DNA of 6,127 nucleotides, from NCBI GenBank assembly GCA_026984275.1, contig JALSSM010000466.1, forward strand, positions 1 through 6,127, read 5' to 3'. The stretch comes from Gammaproteobacteria bacterium. GTDB taxonomy: Bacteria; Pseudomonadota; Gammaproteobacteria; CAJXQU01. The notes below the pieces were generated by a model. It did not search any database, was not told the origin of the DNA, and was given only the letters and a program-made list of their open reading frames with translations. Numbering within the stretch: the first letter of the stretch is position 1; each line of letters begins with the position of its first letter. Both the position numbers and the translations under genes were made by a program. Shown here in pieces: positions 1 to 4,936 of the stretch.

Positions 1-179
1 GTAAAGAAATCAATGATCTGTTTATTCTGAAACAGAAAGAACTTGAACGAGAGGTCGCTGAAAAATTTAAAAAATACCATATCGTTACAGCCGCTGTTAT
101 GAAGAAAAAACTGGATAACCTGGAACTGGTTTATCAAGTTCAGTCTAAACTGGGGAACAAAAAAACCCGGCAGGAATAA
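1..179 (+). CDS. 3' end of an unrecognised lysine-rich protein (partial)
   Basis: An open frame enters from the left edge (first full codon at 3) and runs 58 codons to a TAA at 177-179. I do not recognise the family. The visible tail is strongly charged, rich in Lys and Glu, with stretches such as KQKELEREVAEKFKKY and MKKKLDNLELVYQVQSKL. Leucines and valines are spaced as in an amphipathic helix, so a helical or coiled-coil C-terminus is likely. No Cys, signal or membrane segment is visible in this part. That it is a real gene is supported by the uninterrupted frame and by the stop codon falling exactly in the loop of a strong terminator shared with the convergent heat-shock gene. It could be the tail of any cytoplasmic helical protein, and the missing 5' part is needed to name it. 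Confidence 0.6.
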   Translation, partial: KEINDLFILKQKELEREVAEKFKKYHIVTAAVMKKKLDNLELVYQVQSKLGNKKTRQE

Positions 180-192
180 TCCTGTCGGGTTT
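163..192 (-). terminator. Intrinsic terminator of the hsp20 gene, probably bidirectional
   Basis: A 12-bp stem (163-174 with 181-192, one G-T wobble) encloses a 6-base loop at 175-180. Read on the - strand, the stem is followed by a run of seven T (A-run at 159-165 on +), the classic Rho-independent layout, 37 bases past the hsp20 stop. Read on the + strand the U-run is only three bases, so termination of the left-hand gene should be weaker. The left arm and A-run are coding sequence for the last codons of the + strand gene, and its TAA lies in the loop. Confidence 0.88.
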
Positions 193-229
193 CTGGCTCA
201 GGAATTCCGAATGGCCTGAAAACCTGACG

Positions 230-688
230 TTATGACTTAACTTCGATTTTCTTTGGTTGCGCCTTTTCCTGTTTAGGAATCACAATTTCAAGCACACCAT
301 TCTTACCTTTTGCCTCAATCCGGCTTGCATCCGCAGTATCCGGTAAACTGAAGCGACGGTAAAAACTTCCTCGCACTCTTTCTATGCGATGATAACCTTC
401 GCGTTCTTCTTCACTTTCATCAGTGCGCTCACCTTTTAATGTCAACACACCATTATCCATCGTGATATCAATGTCTTCAGCTGCGATTCCCGGTAGATCA
501 GCTTTTAAAATAAAGCGATCTTCTTTTTCCTGAATATCGACTGCCGGAGACCAGCGACTGGTGACCACTTTGGAGCTGTCAGCATCCTGATCCTCCGCAT
601 AATTCCTTTCCAGCAGCTGATTAATATCATTCTGGAACTGACTCAATAAACTCAACGGTTGATAAAGTTGATTTCTGCTTAACGCCAT
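230..688 (-). CDS. hsp20: Small heat-shock protein, Hsp20/alpha-crystallin family
   Basis: A 152-residue ATP-independent holdase chaperone. Proteins of this family bind unfolding cytoplasmic proteins in large oligomers and pass them to DnaK/ClpB. The N-terminal arm (about 1-45) is hydrophobic and Gln/Asn-rich. The alpha-crystallin domain (about 46-139) opens with WSPAVDI (46-52) and has LPG (65-67), NGVLTLKGER (79-88) and the hallmark GVLEIVIPK (131-139). The short tail ends with the I-x-V oligomerisation motif IEV (148-150). Length and the WxPAVDI opening fit the general bacterial Hsp20 group rather than the enterobacterial IbpA/IbpB pair. The ATG at 688 is preceded by a GAGAGG ribosome binding site at 697-702, 8 bases away. 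It lies downstream of coq7 on the same strand but has its own heat-shock-type promoter in the 166-base gap and its own terminator, so it is probably a single-gene unit. Confidence 0.95.
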   Translation of the reverse strand: MALSRNQLYQPLSLLSQFQNDINQLLERNYAEDQDADSSKVVTSRWSPAVDIQEKEDRFILKADLPGIAAEDIDITMDNGVLTLKGERTDESEEEREGYHRIERVRGSFYRRFSLPDTADASRIEAKGKNGVLEIVIPKQEKAQPKKIEVKS

Positions 689-730
689 AATATTTACCTC
701 TCTGATTTGTTAAACAATTCACAATTAGAA

Positions 731-758
731 AGGTGGGGACAGGTATGAAAATTTCAAG
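731..758 (-). promoter_or_regulatory. Sigma-32 (RpoH) type heat-shock promoter of hsp20
   Basis: On the - strand, CTTGAAA (752-758) is followed after 13 bases by CCCCACCT (731-738). This matches the known RpoH pattern CTTGAA, 13-17 bases, CCCCATnT, with six of the seven defined -10 bases. Transcription would start near 724, giving a leader of about 36 bases with the GAGAGG ribosome binding site. The placement immediately before a heat-shock chaperone gene makes the call strong. I see no long hairpin over the ribosome binding site, so an RNA thermometer is not evident. Confidence 0.88.
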
Positions 759-814
759 ACCTTTAATTAAACTGAACTTGATACAGAGAGTCGCATTTTC
801 GCTATGTGGGTGAT

Positions 815-836
815 GACAAATCAGGGATGATTTGTT
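815..836. repeat. 7-bp stem-loop between coq7 and hsp20
   Basis: ACAAATC (816-822) and GATTTGT (829-835) form a perfect 7-bp stem with a 6-base loop, extendable by one G-T pair. It lies about 20 bases past the coq7 stop on the - strand. It is AT-rich and has no U-run on either strand, so it is not a convincing intrinsic terminator. It may protect the 3' end of the coq7 mRNA or be chance. Nothing else is recognisable in the rest of the 689-854 gap besides the hsp20 promoter and ribosome binding site. Confidence 0.35.
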
Positions 837-854
837 CAGCGCTTCCCCAGGTGA

Positions 855-1502
855 TCAGATCCAATATGCAAGTGTCGTCATGACTTTTGATTGTAATGTC
901 ATCATCTTTTTGACCGGATCTGGCAATTCCGCCGCTCCGGATTCCAGTGCAACCGTAGCATGATGCAACTCATCTTCTTTCATTTGTTCAAGAATCGCAC
1001 GACCACGAACATCATTCTCTGGTAATTGCAGCAAATGTTCTTCCAGATGCCTGACAACCTGATGCTCTGTTTCAACCACAAATCCAAGACTCCATTTATC
1101 GCCAGCAATCCCGGCAAGCAGGCCGGTCGTGAAGGAGCCCAGGTACCAGAAGGCATTGAGATAGCTTTTATGACCACCGAGATCGTCCAGTCGTGACTCA
1201 CACCAGATCAGATGATCATTTTCTTCTTCAGCGGACAGAGCCAGTCTTGATCGAACTGTTTCATCACGCGCTACCAGCGCCTGCCCCTGATAAAGCGCCT
1301 GGGCACTGACTTCACCAGCATGATTGACACGAAACAAGCCTTCACTCTTGCACCGATCTGACTCACCAAGCTCCTTTTCTGGCAAGGATTCTGCTGGATC
1401 CGAACGTCCAGTAGGGACTGGTTTTCCACAGACCGTCTTGAGGCCATTGTCGAAACTGATGATCAACCTGTCGAGCAAACCAAACTTCATGTTACGTTCC
1501 AT
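855..1502 (-). CDS. coq7: Coq7-type di-iron demethoxyubiquinone hydroxylase
   Basis: A 215-residue peripheral membrane monooxygenase of ubiquinone synthesis. The family hydroxylates C6 of 2-polyprenyl-3-methyl-6-methoxy-benzoquinol, the step done by the flavoprotein UbiF in E. coli. The di-iron ligands are all in place as two half-sites: E64 (in NHAGEVSAQALYQGQ) with E94-xx-H97, and E146 (in VVETEHQVVRHL) with E178-xx-H181. The region 115-134 (YLNAFWYLGSFTTGLLAGIAG) is the hydrophobic stretch expected to touch the membrane. The C-terminus SKVMTTLAYWI is typical of proteobacterial Coq7. The ATG at 1502 has a GAGGA site at 1511-1515, 8 bases upstream. An in-frame ATG at 1490 has no comparable site, so the longer form is preferred. 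The gene is divergent from rplM, and no clear promoter of its own could be picked in the shared gap. Confidence 0.95.
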   Translation of the reverse strand: MERNMKFGLLDRLIISFDNGLKTVCGKPVPTGRSDPAESLPEKELGESDRCKSEGLFRVNHAGEVSAQALYQGQALVARDETVRSRLALSAEEENDHLIWCESRLDDLGGHKSYLNAFWYLGSFTTGLLAGIAGDKWSLGFVVETEHQVVRHLEEHLLQLPENDVRGRAILEQMKEDELHHATVALESGAAELPDPVKKMMTLQSKVMTTLAYWI

Positions 1503-1523
1503 TAACTATTTCCTCAAAAACCA

Positions 1524-1552
1524 TTGACAGAGTGCATTTGAATCCGTAGTAT
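1524..1552 (+). promoter_or_regulatory. Sigma-70 promoter of the rplM-rpsI operon
   Basis: A perfect -35 hexamer TTGACA (1524-1529) is separated by the ideal 17 bases from TAGTAT (1547-1552, 4 of 6 consensus bases). Transcription would start near 1559, leaving a leader of about 31 bases. The bases just after the -10 (TCGCC) are C/G-rich, as in many stringently controlled ribosomal promoters; that regulation is inferred. The site occupies most of the gap between divergent coq7 and rplM, so the two genes' control regions probably overlap. Confidence 0.75.
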
Positions 1553-1589
1553 TTCGCCTCTTTTTAATTTGGATCTGGAAACCATACAG

Positions 1590-2018
1590 ATGAGTACTTT
1601 TACTGCAAAACCAGCGGAAGTTCAACGTGACTGGTTCGTTATCGACGCCACTGATAAAGTGCTCGGTCGAGTTGCCACTGAAGTCGCACGACGGCTGCGT
1701 GGAAAACATAAGCCTATTTACACGCCTCACGTAGACACAGGTGACTATATCATTATTATTAACGCTGAAAAAATCCGTGTTACGGGTAATAAAAGCAGCG
1801 ACAAGATGTACCACCACCATACCGGATTTCCAGGTGGCCTGAAGTCGATCTCTTTCGACAAGCAAATCGAAAAGGCTCCAGAACGTGTCATTCAAAGTGC
1901 CGTTAAAGGTATGTTGCCTAAAGGTCCTCTGGGTCGTGAAATGTTTCGCAAACTGAAAATCTATGCAGGTCCTGAGCATCAACATACTGCTCAGCAACCT
2001 CAACCACTGGAAGTATAA
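1590..2018 (+). CDS. rplM: 50S ribosomal protein L13
   Basis: 142 residues, the same length as E. coli L13. L13 binds 23S rRNA early in large-subunit assembly. The family landmarks are all present: TFTAKP (3-8), the RRLRGKHK stretch (34-41), HVDTGDYI (47-54), VTGNK (64-68) and the signature KGMLPKGPLGR (106-116) followed by FRKLKIYAG (119-127). The start is the ATG at 1590, which gives the family N-terminus MSTFTAKP and has a GGA-centred ribosome binding site at 1577-1579. An in-frame TTG at 1569 would add seven residues that the family lacks. It is the first gene of an operon with rpsI. In E. coli L13 is known to repress this operon through the mRNA leader; the predicted leader here is short and I see no obvious structure in it. 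Confidence 0.98.
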   Translation: MSTFTAKPAEVQRDWFVIDATDKVLGRVATEVARRLRGKHKPIYTPHVDTGDYIIIINAEKIRVTGNKSSDKMYHHHTGFPGGLKSISFDKQIEKAPERVIQSAVKGMLPKGPLGREMFRKLKIYAGPEHQHTAQQPQPLEV

Positions 2019-2021
2019 AAC

Positions 2022-2414
2022 ATGGCAGAACAACATTATTACGGTACTGGACGTCGTAAAAGCTCAAGTGCCCGTGTATTCCTGAAAAAAGGCTCAGGTA
2101 ACATCACCATTAACAAACGCTCTCTGGAAGAGTATTTTGGACGAGATACTGCACGCATGATTGTCCGCCAACCTCTGGAAACCGTTGAAATGCTTGACGG
2201 CCTGGATATTAACGCAACCGTCGTGGGTGGCGGCATCTCCGGGCAGGCTGGCGCTATTCGACACGGGATCACTCGTGCATTGATGGCTTACGATGAAGCC
2301 CTGCGCGCACCCTTGAGAGCAGCTGGCTTTGTCACTCGTGATGCCAGAGAAGTGGAACGTAAAAAAGTGGGCTTACACAAAGCACGCAAACGTCCTCAAT
2401 TCTCGAAACGTTAA
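2022..2414 (+). CDS. rpsI: 30S ribosomal protein S9
   Basis: 130 residues, equal to E. coli S9. S9 sits in the head of the small subunit and its C-terminal tail reaches the P site, where the last Arg contacts the anticodon stem-loop of the tRNA. Seen here: YYGTGRRKSSSARVFL near the N-terminus, VVGGGISGQAGAIRHGI in the middle, and the basic tail HKARKRPQFSKR ending in Arg130. The gene begins 3 bases after the rplM stop, with its GGAAG site (2009-2013) inside the last rplM codons, so the two are co-transcribed and probably translationally linked. Many gammaproteobacteria have petABC or sspAB downstream; here the neighbours are a tRNA-Gln and prc instead. Confidence 0.98.
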   Translation: MAEQHYYGTGRRKSSSARVFLKKGSGNITINKRSLEEYFGRDTARMIVRQPLETVEMLDGLDINATVVGGGISGQAGAIRHGITRALMAYDEALRAPLRAAGFVTRDAREVERKKVGLHKARKRPQFSKR

Positions 2415-2420
2415 TTTTCT

Positions 2421-2453
2421 GTCATATGTTGGGGCTTTCAAAGCCCCAATGAC
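2421..2453 (+). terminator. Strong hairpin between rpsI and tRNA-Gln, without a U-run
   Basis: TTGGGGCTTT (2429-2438) and AAAGCCCCAA (2440-2449) are perfect complements. The practical form is a stem of at least seven pairs with a small A/T loop. An outer GTCA/TGAC pair (2421-2424, 2450-2453) can extend it past a 4-base bulge. It starts just after the rpsI stop but is followed by TGACCCCTC, with no T-run on either strand. It is therefore a poor intrinsic terminator. A role in attenuation, mRNA 3'-end protection or separating rpsI mRNA from the tRNA fits better; this is inference. Confidence 0.5.
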
Positions 2454-2461
2454 CCCTCTAC

Positions 2462-2535
2462 TGGGGGATCGTCTAGCGGTAGGACTGCGGACTCTGACTC
2501 CGCCAACCCAGGTTCGAATCCTGGTCCCCCAGCCA
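2462..2535 (+). tRNA. tRNA-Gln (anticodon CUG), CCA encoded
   Basis: A complete cloverleaf can be drawn. The acceptor stem pairs 2462-2468 with 2525-2531. The D arm is 2471-2485. The anticodon stem pairs 2487-2491 with 2499-2503 around the loop CTCTGAC, giving anticodon CTG at 2494-2496. The variable region has 4 bases, and the T arm has loop TTCGAAT (2513-2519). The discriminator is G2532, followed by encoded CCA (2533-2535). The U1-A72 pair at the top of the acceptor stem, G73 and the CUG anticodon are known GlnRS identity elements, supporting Gln, reading CAG codons. The D arm (TCGTCTAGCGGTAGGAC) looks like that of tRNA-Glu. No promoter is visible in the 47 bases after rpsI, so it may be transcribed from the rplM promoter. 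TTTTAT after the CCA is the only terminator-like feature. Confidence 0.96.
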
Positions 2536-2560
2536 TTTTATATCTTCATACTTTTATCCC

Positions 2561-2616
2561 AAATATGTGCTTACTGCCTGAGAATCATATAATATTGTAA
2601 AATTGGTCACATATTT
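2561..2616. repeat. 9-bp perfect inverted repeat around a TATAAT box
   Basis: AAATATGTG (2561-2569) and CACATATTT (2608-2616) are perfect reverse complements with 38 bases between them. The arms flank TATAAT at 2588-2593. The centre-to-centre distance of 47 bases is too long for one dimeric operator but could be two half-sites or a large stem-loop. It could also be chance in AT-rich DNA. Confidence 0.4.
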
Positions 2617-2625
2617 CAGTTATTT

Positions 2626-2709
2626 ATGCGATAGTGATGGAAGATCTTGTCCAAAAGTCTTAACCTAATCGGCTAAATTGAACAGAAATTGAACTATCGC
2701 ATCACTATC
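2626..2709 (+). repeat. Inverted repeat with two alternative 10-bp pairings upstream of prc
   Basis: ATGCGATAGT (2626-2635) can pair with ACTATCGCAT (2693-2702). Alternatively the overlapping GATAGTGATG (2630-2639) can pair with CATCACTATC (2700-2709). Both pairings are perfect over 10 bases and exclude each other. The right arm is effectively GATAGTGATGCGATAG in reverse complement, so the left unit appears there in permuted order. Between the arms are 57-60 bases including AAGATCTT and the AAATTGAAC direct repeat. As RNA this could be a switchable long-range stem; as DNA it could be protein-binding sites. Confidence 0.5.
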
Positions 2710-2769
2710 AACACTAAGATCGCTGAATAGTCAGGTTATTTATAGAAACAGCCATAAAGTTTTGGCATG

Positions 2770-2774
2770 AAGGA
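2770..2774 (+). promoter_or_regulatory. Ribosome binding site of prc with very short spacing
   Basis: AAGGA lies only two bases before the prc ATG (2777), where 5-9 bases is normal. No other purine-rich site is nearby, and a TGA in frame at 2768-2770 blocks an upstream start apart from an ATT at 2774. An out-of-frame ATG at 2767 reads 18 codons to a TAG at 2821-2823. Initiation at prc may therefore be weak or controlled. Confidence 0.5.
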
Positions 2775-2776
2775 TT

Positions 2777-4903
2777 ATGAAAAAAACATTATTTTTATCG
2801 CTCTTACTCAGCTTACTGGTTAGTGCACAGAGCAGCGCTTTAACTAAAGAAACAGAGCTGGATCAGCTCACACCAACTCTTGCTCATAAAAGGGAAACTG
2901 ATCTGATCACCCATTTCATCAGTAACTATCATTATAAAAAGACCCCACTTGATGATCAGTTATCTGGCAAGATTCTTGATAAATATATTGAATCTCTTGA
3001 TCCAAACCGCTCTTATTTTATTGCTGAAGATATCAATGGTTTCGAGAAATACAGGACAAAACTTGATGACTCTCTCCAAAAAGCAGATCTGCTTCCTGCC
3101 TATGAAATCTTCAAAGTTTTCAGAAAACGGATTGATCAACGCGTAAATTTTGCCTTGCAACAACTGGATAAGAAACAGGACTTTACCATTGATGAAGACT
3201 ATATCTTTGATCGAAAAGAAAGCCCGTGGGCTAACAGTCTGACTGATCTTGATGAAATTTGGAGAAAGCGTCTCAAGAATGACATTTTGAGTCTCAAACT
3301 CTCCGGAAAGAAACCTGATGAACTCAAAGATGTCCTGAAAAAAAGATACGAAAGCCTTGCGCGACGTACGCACCAGCTCAACTCTGAAGATGTATTCCAG
3401 TTTTTTATGAATGCTTATACCACGAGTATTGAGCCACATACTTCTTATTTTTCTCCCAGAACATCAGAAAATTTTGATATTCAGATGCGCTTGTCACTGG
3501 AAGGTATCGGTGCTGTCTTGCAATCAGAGGATGAAAATACGATCGTCAAAGAGATCATTGTTGGTGGCCCTGCCGATCTGAATAAAGAGTTACAACCTGA
3601 GGATAAAATCGTTGGTGTTGGCCAGGGAACTAAGGAACCTGTCGTCGATGTTGTTGGCTGGCGACTTGATGATGTGGTCGATCTGATCCGTGGCCCTAAA
3701 GACAGCTATGTGCGCCTGGAAATTATTCCAAAATCTGCAGGCGTTGGCGGTGCACGAAAGCTGATCACCTTGAAAAGGAACAAGATAAATCTGGAAGAAC
3801 AGGCAGCAAAAAGTTATCTGATCGAGTTGCCTGTTAAGGGATCAAAAGAAACCAAAAAAATAGGGGTCATTGACCTGCCAACTTTCTATCTTGATTTTGC
3901 TGCGCTGTCTCGTGGTGAAAAGGATTATCGTAGCAGCACACGCGATGTAAATAAACTCATCCAGGATCTGCGCAAAGAAAATATTGAGGGTTTAATTATT
4001 GACCTCCGTAATAATGGTGGTGGATCGTTGCTTGAGGCCACCAGCCTGACCGGACTTTTTATCGAGACTGGTCCCGTTGTTCAAGTCAAGGATGCCATCG
4101 GTCGTATCGAGATCAATGATGATTCTGATCCATCTATTGCTTACTCTGGACCACTAGCTGTCCTGGTCAATCGCTACAGTGCTTCTGCATCCGAGATTTT
4201 CAGCGGAGCTATCCAGGATTATAAGCGTGGAGTCATTATCGGTGAACCCACTTTTGGCAAAGGAACAGTTCAAAACCTCATCGATCTAAACAAATTTGAT
4301 GATCGTTCTAAAAATACATTGGGACATTTGAAAACAACCATCGCACAGTTTTTCCGGATCAGTGGCAGTAGTACGCAACATCGTGGTGTCGTTCCTGACA
4401 TAATCTATCCCGTCACTAAGGACAACGCAGATTATGGTGAGAGGGCTTATAAAAATGCCCTTCCGTGGGCGAGTGTTAAACCTGCTCCTTATCATGCAGC
4501 ATTGGCACCAGTAGAAGCATTCGCCTATGCTCGTGAACAGCATGAAAATCGAATCGCCAGGGATCCAGCATTAAAGCTACTGTCAGATGAAATTAATGAC
4601 TTGGAAATCTTACAGAATAAACACTCTGTCTCACTAAATGAGAAAGAACGTAAGGCTGAACGTGAGATTAACGAGCAAAAAAGTCAACAACGTGAGAAAC
4701 GTTACGAAGAAATAGCGAAGAATTTACCTGCGCTGATTAAGCATGAAAATCATCTGAGAAAAGTGGATGTCAAAAAGGGCAATAAATCTGAACAAGCTGA
4801 GCAAGAAGATATCGAGCTAATCGAAGCTGCCAGGATTCTTGATGATCTGATTGATGAAACAAGTAAACCAGCTTCAAAACCTCAACTGGTCAATAAGGAT
4901 TAA
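2777..4903 (+). CDS. prc: Periplasmic tail-specific (C-terminal processing) protease Prc/Tsp
   Basis: 708 residues, an S41 family protease that cleaves periplasmic proteins from their C-terminus. In E. coli it trims FtsI (PBP3), removes SsrA-tagged proteins and, with NlpI, degrades the peptidoglycan hydrolase MepS. A signal peptide is clear: KK at 2-3, a Leu-rich core at 5-15 and a likely cut after SSA at 19-21. Then come the helical N-terminal domain (about 30-235), a PDZ domain opening at GIGAVLQ (243-249) with the VGVGQ and GWRLDDVVDLIRGPK stretches, and the S41 core with DLRNNGGG (409-416). The catalytic Ser is S470 in YSASASE, Lys is K495 in FGKGTVQ (the 25-residue spacing of the family), and D481 matches the conserved Asp. 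HRGVVPDI (535-542) and NALPW (560-564) lead into a charged helical C-terminal domain. It is 26 residues longer than E. coli Prc, with a tail rich in Glu/Lys/Gln. It stands alone; the 33 bases to convergent hemW hold no clear terminator. Confidence 0.97.
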   Translation: MKKTLFLSLLLSLLVSAQSSALTKETELDQLTPTLAHKRETDLITHFISNYHYKKTPLDDQLSGKILDKYIESLDPNRSYFIAEDINGFEKYRTKLDDSLQKADLLPAYEIFKVFRKRIDQRVNFALQQLDKKQDFTIDEDYIFDRKESPWANSLTDLDEIWRKRLKNDILSLKLSGKKPDELKDVLKKRYESLARRTHQLNSEDVFQFFMNAYTTSIEPHTSYFSPRTSENFDIQMRLSLEGIGAVLQSEDENTIVKEIIVGGPADLNKELQPEDKIVGVGQGTKEPVVDVVGWRLDDVVDLIRGPKDSYVRLEIIPKSAGVGGARKLITLKRNKINLEEQAAKSYLIELPVKGSKETKKIGVIDLPTFYLDFAALSRGEKDYRSSTRDVNKLIQDLRKENIEGLIIDLRNNGGGSLLEATSLTGLFIETGPVVQVKDAIGRIEINDDSDPSIAYSGPLAVLVNRYSASASEIFSGAIQDYKRGVIIGEPTFGKGTVQNLIDLNKFDDRSKNTLGHLKTTIAQFFRISGSSTQHRGVVPDIIYPVTKDNADYGERAYKNALPWASVKPAPYHAALAPVEAFAYAREQHENRIARDPALKLLSDEINDLEILQNKHSVSLNEKERKAEREINEQKSQQREKRYEEIAKNLPALIKHENHLRKVDVKKGNKSEQAEQEDIELIEAARILDDLIDETSKPASKPQLVNKD

Positions 4904-4936
4904 ACACGATTAACCTGGTAACAATCTAGAACGTAT

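Larger units (their letters stand above)
2536..2776 (+). other. Gene-free, repeat-rich leader between tRNA-Gln and prc
   Basis: This 241-base AT-rich stretch holds no credible reading frame. A consensus -10 hexamer TATAAT is at 2588-2593, but no good -35 lies 15-19 bases before it and there is no extended -10 TG. Two inverted repeats are listed separately. There are also two direct repeats: AAATTGAAC at 2675-2683 and 2686-2694, and TCAGTTATTTAT (2616-2627) with TCAGGTTATTTAT (2731-2743). If transcription of prc starts near 2600, its leader would be about 175 bases and could fold. The promoter of prc is otherwise not identifiable by eye. Confidence 0.5.

Noticed and set aside
1488..1490. Internal ATG as the coq7 start
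   Set aside because: It would also give a plausible N-terminus, but the GAGGA site is placed 8 bases before the ATG at 1502.
1569..1589. Upstream TTG start for rplM adding seven residues
   Set aside because: The family N-terminus is MxTFTAKP, matching the ATG at 1590, and total length then equals E. coli L13.
1506..2036. A 176-codon open frame on the - strand across rplM
   Set aside because: It lies antisense to a certain ribosomal protein gene, its composition (rich in Phe, Cys, His, Arg) is unlike a real protein, and no ribosome binding site is evident.
2471..2485. Reading the tRNA as tRNA-Glu because of its D arm
   Set aside because: The anticodon loop CTCTGAC gives CUG, and U1-A72 with G73 are Gln identity elements.
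2329..2592. An 87-codon + strand frame running from rpsI through the tRNA
   Set aside because: It overlaps the end of rpsI in another frame and the whole tRNA-Gln gene; two confident features explain the bases.
2588..2593. TATAAT as a confident prc promoter
   Set aside because: The -10 is perfect, but no -35 better than two matching bases lies at 15-19 bases, so it is kept only as a possibility.
2960..3439. A 159-codon - strand frame inside prc
   Set aside because: It is the mirror of the Prc N-terminal domain, which is clearly coding on the + strand.
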